Source: SNAP01 sp049671745 (lineage in GTDB: Bacteria > Bacteroidota > Bacteroidia > Bacteroidales > Marinifilaceae). Taken from it: 64,000 bases of DNA. Position 1 is the first letter of the stretch. Each line of letters begins with the position of its first letter. Shown here piece after piece: positions 43,264 through 51,572 of the stretch. The position numbers and the translations under genes were made by a program. The notes below the pieces were generated by a model. It did not search any database and was not told the origin of the DNA. It worked only from the letters and a program-made list of their open reading frames with translations. The stretch spans positions 1 through 64,000 of the forward strand of contig JBATVL010000078.1 of the NCBI GenBank assembly GCA_049671745.1. Direction: 5' to 3'.

Positions 43264-44166
43264 TTATTTATCCGATTTATTAGTATCATCCTGTGCTTTT
43301 GCAGGCTCTACCTTAACTTCCTTCTTCTCAATTACTGGTGTAACTTTTTTTGGAGGAAAGTTTGTTTCGTGAATAGCTCCTGTAGGGCAAACGGCCACAC
43401 ATTTTCTACACATCTTACATTTCTCGTAATCTATATAGGCTAGATTGTTTTCAACAACTATAGCGTCGAATGGACAAACCTTCTTACATTTCATACAACC
43501 TATACAAGCTGTAGCACATGCTTTTTTAGCTACTCCACCTTTGTCTTTACTACTACAAGCAACAAATACACGTCGATCTTTTGGTCCTTTATTTCTAAGT
43601 TCAAATAGATCTTTCGGACAAGCTTCAACACAAGCACCGCATGCAACGCATTTGTCTTGAACAACAACAGGTAAACCATTATCACTCATGTGTAGAGCAT
43701 CAAAATTACAAACATCTACACAATCTCCACATCCTAAACAACCAAATTGACATCCAGTTTGTCCGGCATAAAGACTTGCTTGAATAGCACATGAAGATGC
43801 ACCATCGTAAGTGTTTGTTTGTGGTCTGTTCTCACAAGTTCCATTACATTTAAGAACAGCAATCTTAGGCGTTTGTTCTTTTACTTCCTTGCCAAGAGCT
43901 TTGGCAACACACGACATTGTTTCTGATCCTCCCACAGGACAGAATAATCCATCTAAAGTTTCCGATTTAACAGTAGCTTCAGCAAAACCTCTACAACCAG
44001 GATAGCCACAGCCACCACAGTTTGCACCAGGTAGAATTTCTTCAACTTGGTCGATACGAGGATCTTCAATTACTTTAAATTTTTGTGCTACAAAATATAG
44101 GATGATTGCAGATGCAACTCCAATAGTGCACAATGAAACAATAGTTAATAAAACAGTAATACTCAT
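43264..44166 (-). CDS. rnfB: Rnf complex subunit B (multi-cluster ferredoxin)
   Basis: 300 residues. One N-terminal membrane helix (about 5-27), a four-Cys cluster motif (Cys50, Cys53, Cys58, Cys76: GANCGGCGYPGC ... LFCPVGG), then Cys-rich ferredoxin modules: CLGCGDCVDVC, CVACGACVEACPKD, CIGCMKCKKVCPFDA and CRKCVAVCPTGA. This predicts one cluster near the membrane plus several [4Fe-4S] centres accepting electrons from reduced ferredoxin. The C-terminus is a short Lys/Glu/Pro-rich tail. It follows the rseC-like gene by 11 bases. Confidence 0.97.
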   Translation of the reverse strand: MSITVLLTIVSLCTIGVASAIILYFVAQKFKVIEDPRIDQVEEILPGANCGGCGYPGCRGFAEATVKSETLDGLFCPVGGSETMSCVAKALGKEVKEQTPKIAVLKCNGTCENRPQTNTYDGASSCAIQASLYAGQTGCQFGCLGCGDCVDVCNFDALHMSDNGLPVVVQDKCVACGACVEACPKDLFELRNKGPKDRRVFVACSSKDKGGVAKKACATACIGCMKCKKVCPFDAIVVENNLAYIDYEKCKMCRKCVAVCPTGAIHETNFPPKKVTPVIEKKEVKVEPAKAQDDTNKSDK

Positions 44167-44177
44167 TTTTATATATT

Positions 44178-44597
44178 TTATTTTTCTATTCTAAAGATAA
44201 ATCTCTTCTTAAGTTTGCTTTTAAACGTGCTTAAAATAAGATAGTATGGTAATAAGATTAGCAAGGAAGCTGTTCCATATATCTTTTCATCATCTATAAA
44301 GATACTGCCTACAAAAAGGCATGTAAAAATAAGGATAAGAGGAAAAATATATGCCCAAAAAAGAGCTATAAATCCTAATTCTTCATCGCAGATAACATTT
44401 ACTTTATCGCCTTTTTTGAATTCATTTGATGGTGGAGTAGGGATTTCTATAATTTTGTCCTTTACGTCGGCCATAGAGCAGGCTCCTTTGGCGTGACATC
44501 CAGCACATGCAGATTGATTTTCTATAGTTACTAAGATACTCTCAGTAGAGATATTCTGTATTATGCCTATATGATCGATAGTTTTCTTTTTCCCCAT
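44178..44597 (-). CDS. RseC/SoxR-reducing-system family membrane protein
   Basis: 139 residues. N-terminal soluble part with the RseC cysteine motif CAGCHAKGACSMAD (Cys spacing CxxCx5C), a VNVICDEELG stretch, then two membrane helices (about 75-95 and 105-122) and a basic tail. RseC_MucC proteins are regularly encoded with Rnf and have been implicated in SoxR reduction and in maturation or assembly of the complex. First gene of the rnf operon in the typical Bacteroidetes order. Confidence 0.9.
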   Translation of the reverse strand: MGKKKTIDHIGIIQNISTESILVTIENQSACAGCHAKGACSMADVKDKIIEIPTPPSNEFKKGDKVNVICDEELGFIALFWAYIFPLILIFTCLFVGSIFIDDEKIYGTASLLILLPYYLILSTFKSKLKKRFIFRIEK

Positions 44598-44623
44598 AAA
44601 TGTATTTCAATTTCAGTCCTAAG

Positions 44624-44631
44624 CAAAACTA
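44624..44631 (-). promoter_or_regulatory. Candidate -7 element of the rnf operon
   Basis: Minus strand reads TAGTTTTG (TAnnTTTG), 26 bases before the rseC-like start. The -33 position holds TGGG rather than TTTG. Confidence 0.4.
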
Positions 44632-45262
44632 CAAGAAATGCTTAAAAATGCCCACTCTTCTCTAAAGATAACATAAAAGTCAGATTGACAAGTATATAGC
44701 CATTGTTAAAATTTGTTTAAAGAATTCTTTCATTAATGTATATTTCAGTCTTACAGGCTTATAAGTATTTTTAATAAAACTTTAACATTTGTAATTTATA
44801 TTCTTTTTAAATAAGAAAGCATACTTTTTTTGGTAAAAATGCAGTACTTTTACTGCATAATTGGCTCTATATATATAATGGATAACTTTACTAGATATTA
44901 CATAAAATTTGATATATTCTTCAGTTTTTTTTATTGAATTACGTACTTCTCTTTTTTTTATATTCCTAAAAATCAATTATTTATCTTTCTTATAAGCAAA
45001 CATTATATCTTTTATATAGGAGGTAAGAGTGCAATAAAGTATAAATCTTATATATGTTTAGTTAATTTGTCAATCTGAATTCTAAAAAAATAATACTTTT
45101 ATTTCTTATTTACTATGTTTTAGAATACTGAATTCTCTCTTTATACTAGCTTGATATGTCAATATTAATATGCTTGTAATTTTATTATTAGAAATATTCA
45201 ACAATTTTAGAATTAGATACATTGATAATATGTATAGATTAATTAAGTATGTCTTTCTTTAT
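44632..45262. other. Long AT-rich non-coding region
   Basis: About 630 bases with no credible gene, upstream of both the rnf operon and the Dlt-like locus. A 64-codon minus-strand open frame at 44782-44976 is low-complexity and not supported. The rest of the gap to 45677 holds the 11-bp repeat element and a promoter. Confidence 0.6.
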
Positions 45263-45463
45263 AGGAAGAACCTTTATTTAAAATTTGTAATAAATAGGTG
45301 TTAAACATTACCAGTGTGTAATCAGCCTACAATCAGTCTGCAATCAGCGTGCAATGAATCAATGCACACTGATTGTAATCAGAGTATAAGTAGAATGTAA
45401 TTTAGTCAATTTTGATACCTATTTGTTATATATTTGATGTAAATTTAATATATACTTATATGG
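45263..45463. repeat. 11-bp-periodic repeat element, second copy
   Basis: Units spaced exactly 11 bases: TGTGTAATCAG, CCTACAATCAG, TCTGCAATCAG, CGTGCAATGAA (45315-45358), then an inverted continuation, and TATTTGTTATA, TATTTGATGTA, AATTTAATATA, TACTTATATGG (45420-45463). A single AGGAAGAACCT at 45263-45273 is identical to units of the array near 23.85 kb. CAATCAGCGTGCA (45341-45353) and TGCACACTGATTG (45363-45375) form a 12/13-bp hairpin in the middle. Confidence 0.75.
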
Positions 45464-45598
45464 AAATTCTTTAAAGGAAATTAGTTGTGTTTAAATGTCT
45501 CAAATGTGTATTGTCTTCTTTTATTGATTGTTAGTGTTTTGTTGGAGGAAATTGTAGGTTATTTCTTTGTTCTAATTTATAAATCAGAACAATTTGTA

Positions 45599-45631
45599 TT
45601 TGTATGCACATCTCTTTTTAAGTTAATTTTG
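45599..45631 (+). promoter_or_regulatory. Candidate promoter of the Dlt-like operon
   Basis: TTTG (45599-45602) and TAATTTTG (45624-45631) with a 21-base spacer approximate the -33/-7 consensus. Transcription would start near 45638, just upstream of or at the alternative TTG at 45639, which supports the ATG at 45678 as the true start. Confidence 0.55.
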
Positions 45632-45677
45632 TACAAATTTGAAATCTAAACACTCAGCAAATACTATATTTAATAAT

Positions 45678-47150
45678 ATGAAAAATATTTTAGAGGATAT
45701 TTATGCTTGTATAAATACCTATTCAGAAAAAAATGCTTTTTTTATTCAAGGGAGATCATATTCTTATAAAGAACTTGGAGATGTAATATCTAGAATTATC
45801 CCTAAAATTAAAACTAAGAATAAATGTATAGGAATTATAGAATCTGACGATATAGAGACATATGCTTCTATATTAGCTGTTCTATTCACTTCTAATACTT
45901 ATGTGATTTTAAACCCACATAATCCTCTTGCTAGAAATGAGAGGATTATCTCTTTAACATCTATTGAATTGATATTATCTAAAGAAGATAATTCTTTATA
46001 TAGGGGTTTACAGTGGAAGTATAATTGTATCTTAACTTCTGGACTTAATATTTCTAGGCCATTATCTTTAATTTCTGCTGGAGATAAAGATATCGCATAT
46101 ATTCTTTTCACTTCTGGTAGTACAGGAACGCCTAAGGGAGTTCCAATTTCTTATTCTAATCTGAACACTTTTTATGAAGGGTATTCTTCTTTGGGATTTA
46201 AGCTAGGAGCAGAAGACAGAATGTTGCAAATGTTTGATTTAAGTTTTGATGTTTCTGTTGTTTCTACTCTTTATCCACTGAGTATAGGTGCCTCTGTCTA
46301 TACTGTGCCATTGGATGCTGTTAAATATACTGCTGTTTATGAGATGTTAGAAGATGAGAGAATAACATTTGCTGCTATTCCTCCATCTATTCTTACTTTA
46401 TTGAGAGCATATTTTTCAGAAATCTCTTTACCTGATTTAAAGTATCTTATTCTTACCGCTGAAGCTTCTTTAGTAGAGATAATAAAGGAGTTTGTTCCAT
46501 CGGTACCCAATGCTCAGATAGTTAATCTTTATGGTCCTTCGGAAGGTACAATCTACTGTTCTTCTTATTTTTTAAATAAAAATAAAATTAAAGATTATAA
46601 TGGAATGCTTGCAATAGGTAAGATATTTCCGAATATGTATTCTAAAATTATTTCAGAGAAAGACACTATTTTACCTAATGGAGAAAAGGGAGAACTTTGC
46701 ATTTGTGGAGAACAAGTAATGAATGCTTATTGGCAGGATGTGGAGAAAACAGATCAAGCTTTTGTCTTTATAGACGAGAAGAAATATTATAGAACGGGAG
46801 ATTTATGTTATGAGGATCAGGATGGAGATATCTTGTATTGTGGTAGAAAAGATCATCAAGTTCAATTAAATGGTTTTAGAGTAGAGTTAAGCGAGATAGA
46901 GCATTTTGTTCGTCAGGTGCATACAAAAGGCAATTGTGTTGTATTACCTGTAAGTAATATTAACGGTAGTTTAGAACTTCATCTTATATTAGAATATTAT
47001 ATGGGAGAGGATGGTGATTTATTTAAAATCCTTAAAGAAAATTTACCTCAATATATGCAGCCTAAGCGCATACATAAATTAGGAGAGTTTCCTTTAAATA
47101 CTAGTGGTAAGATAGATAGGACTAAATTGAAATTAATGATAAAAGAATAA
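45678..47150 (+). CDS. DltA-like amino-acid/acyl adenylation enzyme
   Basis: A longer frame begins with TTG at 45639; the ATG at 45678 (MKNILEDIYACINTY) matches the N-terminus of DltA-type enzymes and is preferred (490 residues). ANL superfamily motifs are complete: phosphate-binding FTSGSTGTPKGVP, MFDLSFDVSVVSTLYPLSIGA, LYGPSEGT, YRTGDLCYEDQDGDILYCGRKDHQVQLNGFRVEL and the catalytic-Lys region LNTSGKIDRTKLK. It should activate an amino or other carboxylic acid with ATP and load it on the adjacent carrier protein. D-alanine is the substrate in Gram-positives; here it cannot be fixed by eye. Confidence 0.88.
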   Translation: MKNILEDIYACINTYSEKNAFFIQGRSYSYKELGDVISRIIPKIKTKNKCIGIIESDDIETYASILAVLFTSNTYVILNPHNPLARNERIISLTSIELILSKEDNSLYRGLQWKYNCILTSGLNISRPLSLISAGDKDIAYILFTSGSTGTPKGVPISYSNLNTFYEGYSSLGFKLGAEDRMLQMFDLSFDVSVVSTLYPLSIGASVYTVPLDAVKYTAVYEMLEDERITFAAIPPSILTLLRAYFSEISLPDLKYLILTAEASLVEIIKEFVPSVPNAQIVNLYGPSEGTIYCSSYFLNKNKIKDYNGMLAIGKIFPNMYSKIISEKDTILPNGEKGELCICGEQVMNAYWQDVEKTDQAFVFIDEKKYYRTGDLCYEDQDGDILYCGRKDHQVQLNGFRVELSEIEHFVRQVHTKGNCVVLPVSNINGSLELHLILEYYMGEDGDLFKILKENLPQYMQPKRIHKLGEFPLNTSGKIDRTKLKLMIKE

Positions 47151-47153
47151 GTT

Positions 47154-47387
47154 ATGGAATTATTAAATGAATTAAGTAATATTTTTAGAAAAGAGTTGAA
47201 TTTAGAAAATCTAGAATTGACACGAGAGATGAGTGCTAAAGATGTAGAAGAATGGGATTCCCTAACTAATATAAGTTTAATAGCCGAAGTTGAGAAATAT
47301 TTTTCTATTAAATTAAAATTAAGAGAAATCTTAAAGTTAAAGAATGTTGGTGATTTGTGTGATTGTATAGAAAAAAAATTAGCATAG
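47154..47387 (+). CDS. Acyl/peptidyl carrier protein of the Dlt-like locus
   Basis: 77 residues, acidic and helical. The phosphopantetheine attachment site is Ser36 in VEEWDSLTNISLI, the WDSL form also seen in DltC proteins, and the surrounding helices have ACP spacing. It starts 3 bases after the adenylation gene and ends 4 bases before the MBOAT gene, so its partners are clear. It would carry the activated acyl or aminoacyl group to the membrane acyltransferase. Confidence 0.9.
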   Translation: MELLNELSNIFRKELNLENLELTREMSAKDVEEWDSLTNISLIAEVEKYFSIKLKLREILKLKNVGDLCDCIEKKLA

Positions 47388-47391
47388 TTAT

Positions 47392-48828
47392 ATGGTTTTT
47401 AATTCATTCACTTTCTTACTGTTGTTTGCTATAACAGTAATTATATATTATTCTGTTGAAGATAAATTAAAGAAGTATTTACTGCTTTTCTCAAGTGCTG
47501 TTTTTATAGGTTATGCACATTTGGCATTTTTATTTGTAAGTGCTATTTTATCCTCTATTACATTTCTTATAGGAAAATGGATAGAGAGTAAAGATGATGA
47601 AAGAACTAAATCTTTAATTTTTAGAGGGGGGCTTGTATTAAATATTTTATTTTTATGCTCTTTTAAATATATAGGTTTTTTACAAGTAAATATTGGTTAT
47701 ATACTTGAGGCTTTTGGTATAGAATATATTCCTTTAATTGGTCATGTATTCTTGCCTCTAGGTATTTCTTTCTATACGTTTCAAGCTATATCATATCTTG
47801 TAGAGATTTATTGGGAGGAGCAGAAGGCAGAGAAAGATTATGCTTCTTTTATGCTCTATATGCTTTTCTTTATGAAGTTTATATCTGGCCCTATAGAGAG
47901 AGCAGAAGATTTTTTGCCACAAATAAAGAAGATAAAAAAGTTCGACTATGAATTAGCTCGTTCTGGCATGTATCTTATCTTTATAGGTCTGTTTAAGAAG
48001 ATGGTAATAGCTGATAGAATTGCCCCTTATTTGGATGATATATTCACTTCAGTAAATAACTACTCTGGAACACAATTACTATTGGTTATCATTATATATC
48101 CTATTCAATTATACGCTGATTTCTCTGCCTATACTGATATGGCTATTGGTGGTGCAAGAATCCTTGGTTTTGAACTTTCTCCTAATTTTAATAGACCATT
48201 TATTGCCCAAACAATAACTGATTTTTGGAGAAGATGGCATATGAGTCTTTCTTTTTGGGTGCGTGATTATATTTATGAACCTTTAGCGGCAAGTAGAAGA
48301 GCTTGGAAATTATGGGGAGTGATGTACGCCTTGTTTGTGACCTTTATTCTTCTTGGATTATGGCATGGAGCGAGTTGGAACTTTGTTATATATGGTGCTA
48401 TTCAAGGTTTAGTGATATGTTATGAGATGAAAACTAGTAAACTTAGGAATTCATTGAATAAGAAAATGCCTAGATTATATCCAGTATTCTCAGTTATTCG
48501 TACCTATATAATTTTTTCTTTATCTCTGTTGTTTTTTAGAATAGAGAGCTTTACGGATGTTGTTTATGTTTTTACACATATGTTTGATGGTATAGATACC
48601 ACCTTTAAGGAGTTAAACTTAGGAATGAATGATCGTGATATTATTGTTTTTTGTTTTTCTATGGTTTTAATGTTCTTTTATGAATTTTTTGATGCAAAAT
48701 ATTCTTTATCTAGCGCTTTATTTAAAAAGCCTAAGATATTTAGATGGTTTGTTTATTACGTTCTTACAATTATAATTATTTTATTTGGAGTTTTTGACTC
48801 AGGAGATTTTATCTACTTACAATTTTAA
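47392..48828 (+). CDS. MBOAT-family membrane O-acyltransferase (AlgI/DltB-like)
   Basis: 478 residues with about eleven membrane helices. The N-terminus MVFNSFTFLLLFAITVIIYY is the AlgI/DltB-type opening. MBOAT hallmarks are the re-entrant segment YADFSAYTDMAIGGARILGF, DFWRRWHMSLSFWVRDYIYEPL with His283, and LGLWHGASWNF with the catalytic His325. It should transfer an acyl group, delivered by the carrier protein from the cytosol, across or onto an extracytoplasmic acceptor such as a polysaccharide or lipid. The acceptor is unknown: Gram-negatives have no teichoic acid. Confidence 0.93.
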   Translation: MVFNSFTFLLLFAITVIIYYSVEDKLKKYLLLFSSAVFIGYAHLAFLFVSAILSSITFLIGKWIESKDDERTKSLIFRGGLVLNILFLCSFKYIGFLQVNIGYILEAFGIEYIPLIGHVFLPLGISFYTFQAISYLVEIYWEEQKAEKDYASFMLYMLFFMKFISGPIERAEDFLPQIKKIKKFDYELARSGMYLIFIGLFKKMVIADRIAPYLDDIFTSVNNYSGTQLLLVIIIYPIQLYADFSAYTDMAIGGARILGFELSPNFNRPFIAQTITDFWRRWHMSLSFWVRDYIYEPLAASRRAWKLWGVMYALFVTFILLGLWHGASWNFVIYGAIQGLVICYEMKTSKLRNSLNKKMPRLYPVFSVIRTYIIFSLSLLFFRIESFTDVVYVFTHMFDGIDTTFKELNLGMNDRDIIVFCFSMVLMFFYEFFDAKYSLSSALFKKPKIFRWFVYYVLTIIIILFGVFDSGDFIYLQF

Positions 48829-48829
48829 T

Positions 48830-49825
48830 ATGAAATCAAAGAATTTTAGACGTTTTATTAGAAAGATATTTGTTCTATCTCTACCATTTATATTTTTGGT
48901 CGGAGTATTTATATATACTGATCCTTTTAAGGTTATTAATAATTATAAAGAGTTTAATTCTGATCCGTTTTCTCTTAATCAATCCTACGTGTGCTGGCAG
49001 AACTATTTAAATAATAGAGATTCTATGAAGTATGATTCTTTTCTTCTTGGTAATTCTTGCTCTATGGCTTATAGAATGGCTGATTGGAAAGAACATATTG
49101 GAGATTCTCAGCCTATTTCTTTAATGGGAAGTGGAGAGTCTTTATATTCTATTAATGCAAAAATTAAGAAGTTGAGCAGTATGGGTATACCTGTCAGAAA
49201 TATTATTATTTTAATGGATAATAGTATTTTAAAGTATGTGTCAAAACCTATTAAACATACTTTTTTGCTTCATTACGATATTACGGGAGATAGTAAAATA
49301 TCATTCCAATCTACATTTTTACAGGCTTTTCTAAATCCTAATATCTTAATCCCTTATTTAGATTATTTATTCTTTGGAGAAAAAAAAGCATATATGAATG
49401 GAATAATTGGTAGTTCTAAGGTTTTAAGAAATAAGCTAACTAACGATTTATATAATCCTAGAGAAGAAGAAATTAAAGTAGATTCTTTGACTTATTATAA
49501 AAAACATGCTTGTGATTTTCGAGAAGTAATGGCAATTGACAGCGACATCGTGATTGGTGTAAAGCAATTAGATATGCTTAAAGAGATTAAGTTATATATA
49601 GATAAAACGGGTGCTGCTTTTAAAATAATTATTAATCCTTCTTATCAACAATATAAGATGTCTCTTAAAGATTTGAATATTTTAGAATCAGTTTTTGGAA
49701 AAACTAATGTGTTTGATTATTCAGGAACACAAGAGTTTTCTACTAATAAAGGTTTCTTTTATGAGAGTGCTCATTACAGACCTAATTTAGGCAAACTTAT
49801 ATTAAGAGAAATTTATAATCAATAG
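48830..49825 (+). CDS. DltD/AlgJ-like SGNH-type membrane-anchored protein
   Basis: An upstream TTG at 48785 would overlap the MBOAT gene; the ATG at 48830, one base after its stop, opens a basic N-terminus plus one membrane helix (KIFVLSLPFIFLVGVFIY) and is chosen (331 residues). The extracytoplasmic domain has an SGNH-like first block LLGNSCSMAYRMADW (Ser76), a second block LMGSGESLYSIN, and a terminal ESAHYRPNLG with His315. This layout parallels DltD and AlgJ/AlgX proteins that complete acyl transfer or de-acylation outside the membrane. Sequence identity to any one family cannot be judged by eye. Confidence 0.72.
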   Translation: MKSKNFRRFIRKIFVLSLPFIFLVGVFIYTDPFKVINNYKEFNSDPFSLNQSYVCWQNYLNNRDSMKYDSFLLGNSCSMAYRMADWKEHIGDSQPISLMGSGESLYSINAKIKKLSSMGIPVRNIIILMDNSILKYVSKPIKHTFLLHYDITGDSKISFQSTFLQAFLNPNILIPYLDYLFFGEKKAYMNGIIGSSKVLRNKLTNDLYNPREEEIKVDSLTYYKKHACDFREVMAIDSDIVIGVKQLDMLKEIKLYIDKTGAAFKIIINPSYQQYKMSLKDLNILESVFGKTNVFDYSGTQEFSTNKGFFYESAHYRPNLGKLILREIYNQ

Positions 49826-49840
49826 TGAATTATGTACTTT

Positions 49841-49872
49841 TATAGATTTGTGTATATTTACATGAATCTATA
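49841..49872. repeat. Inverted repeat before the TPR/AraC regulator gene
   Basis: TATAGATT (49841-49848) and AATCTATA (49865-49872) with an inner TGTA/TACA pairing. It overlaps a TAGATTTG (49843-49850), which resembles a -7 promoter element, 13 bases upstream of the start codon region. It may be an operator for the regulator gene. Confidence 0.45.
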
Positions 49873-49884
49873 ATAGAACTTCTT

Positions 49885-51552
49885 ATGTTGAGAATATGTT
49901 TCTTATTTCTGATATCGTTTTTTGTTTGCAATTTATTTGCTCAGGATATACCTGAGGATAAATATGCTCTACAAACGAAAAAAGTAATTACTTTTTATGA
50001 CGAATTTGTTTATACCATTGCAGAAAAGGATACAATAACAGCCAGTAAATTATTTCAATCTTTATATTCGTCTTTGGATGAATATCCTTATAAACATGTA
50101 GTTAGACTTATGTATAGAGGTGTTTATAATGAAGAGCTGGGACGTTATGAGAAGTCTTTGAAAAATTATCTTATTGCCCTTAAGATATTGAAAAAATCTG
50201 AAGAAAATAATAAATCTAAACTTACTCTTTTTATTTATACTTCTTTAAACATTTCAAATATATATGCTGATAATGGAGATATTGATACAGGTATGTCTTA
50301 CCTTCTCAATGCAATAGATAAGGCTCATTTAATAAAGGATAATAACGCTCTTACATATTTATATGGTTCTTTGGTTGCATTTTATAATAAAGAGGATGAT
50401 TTTTCAACAGATGCAATTAAATATTTATATAAGGCTTATCATTATTCTGATAGTATATTAGATCTAAATGAGAATTTACGTATAAAACTTAGATTGTTAC
50501 ATATCTTATTTAATGCTGGGAGATACAATGAAGCAAAACAGAAATTGTCTCTTATAAATGATGAATGTTCATCTCTGAAAACTATTACCGATGATGGTTT
50601 TTATTATTTGTTAAATTTAAAAATCGCTACTCATTATAGAGATTCTGTGCAAATGAAGAACTATATTTCAAAAATTGAAAAAAACAATTATTGTTATGAA
50701 GTGAAATGTTTGTTGAATTTACATAAAGCAAGATTAGCTTCTTATAAAGGTGATTCTAAGAGAGCGATTGAATATTATCAAAATGTTAAAGTGTTCTATG
50801 TTGAAAATAAAGATTGGTTGTCTTTGTCTGATTTATATTTCTTTATTGCTAAAGAGTATATTAATATAAATAGTAATAAGAGTGCAAATGCTGCTTTAGA
50901 TAAAATGAGAATTTTTAGTGATTCTTTGAACGTACAGAAGTCAAAAAGAAGAGTAGCTATTGCTAATTCTAGGTATAAATTTCATAAGATAGAGCATAGA
51001 TTGAATCTCTTATATATGAAATCTAAGAGAAAAACTCGTATTATTTATATTTTTTGTTTCCTTTTATTTATTGTTTTGTTGTTTATATTACGACTTGGTA
51101 TGTTACATTGGCGCATTAGACAGAATTACCGTATGCTAGTCAAGAAGAACAAAGAGCTTGCTTTGGAAGAAATTAAAGTGTTAGATGAGAAACTTGAGAT
51201 TAACGATGATTTGCTTAGAGCAATAGTTGATTTAATAGAATGTCAGAAAATTTATCTCGAATCGGATATTAAGTTAGCTAGTTTGGCTGAGAGGTTAAAT
51301 TCAAATACTTCTTATGTGTCGGAGGTTATAAATAAGCATTATAAAAAAAATTTCTCTACTCTTATTAACGAATATAGGATTAAGGAAGTTCTTATAAAAA
51401 TAGAGAATGAAGACATTAAGAAATATACTATAGAGTCTTTAGGTAATGAGGTGGGTTTTAAATCTAAAACAACTTTTTATAGTGCTTTTAAGTTATATAC
51501 AGGACTTACTCCAAGTTACTATATAAAGGCTGTTGTTAGACACAATAATTAA
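49885..51552 (+). CDS. TPR-containing membrane-bound AraC-family regulator
   Basis: 555 residues. Signal peptide (ending LFAQ), then a periplasmic all-helical region of TPR-like repeats (about 50-330; YEKSLKNYLIALKILKKSEENNK, ALTYLYGSLVAFYNKEDD), one membrane helix at about 388-408 (IIYIFCFLLFIVLLFILRL), a short coiled coil (VKKNKELALEEIKVLDEKLEIN), and a C-terminal AraC-type double HTH (ESDIKLASLAERLNSNTSYVSEVINKHY ... IESLGNEVGFKSKTTFYSAFK). This one-component topology senses an envelope signal and binds DNA in the cytosol. Its place right after the Dlt-like locus suggests it regulates that locus or the next gene. Confidence 0.88.
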   Translation: MLRICFLFLISFFVCNLFAQDIPEDKYALQTKKVITFYDEFVYTIAEKDTITASKLFQSLYSSLDEYPYKHVVRLMYRGVYNEELGRYEKSLKNYLIALKILKKSEENNKSKLTLFIYTSLNISNIYADNGDIDTGMSYLLNAIDKAHLIKDNNALTYLYGSLVAFYNKEDDFSTDAIKYLYKAYHYSDSILDLNENLRIKLRLLHILFNAGRYNEAKQKLSLINDECSSLKTITDDGFYYLLNLKIATHYRDSVQMKNYISKIEKNNYCYEVKCLLNLHKARLASYKGDSKRAIEYYQNVKVFYVENKDWLSLSDLYFFIAKEYININSNKSANAALDKMRIFSDSLNVQKSKRRVAIANSRYKFHKIEHRLNLLYMKSKRKTRIIYIFCFLLFIVLLFILRLGMLHWRIRQNYRMLVKKNKELALEEIKVLDEKLEINDDLLRAIVDLIECQKIYLESDIKLASLAERLNSNTSYVSEVINKHYKKNFSTLINEYRIKEVLIKIENEDIKKYTIESLGNEVGFKSKTTFYSAFKLYTGLTPSYYIKAVVRHNN

Positions 51553-51572
51553 AGAAACTTTAAATTATTTAT

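Noticed and set aside
44782..44976. 64-codon minus-strand frame in the long gap before the Dlt-like locus
   Set aside because: Low-complexity Lys/Ile/Phe/Tyr composition expected from AT-rich non-coding DNA; no family and no promoter.
45639..45677. TTG start extending the adenylation enzyme
   Set aside because: The predicted transcription start falls at this site, and the ATG at 45678 matches the family's N-terminus better.
48785..48829. TTG start extending the SGNH-like protein into the MBOAT gene
   Set aside because: It would overlap the MBOAT coding region by 44 bases and add residues before the signal-anchor; the ATG at 48830 follows the stop by one base.
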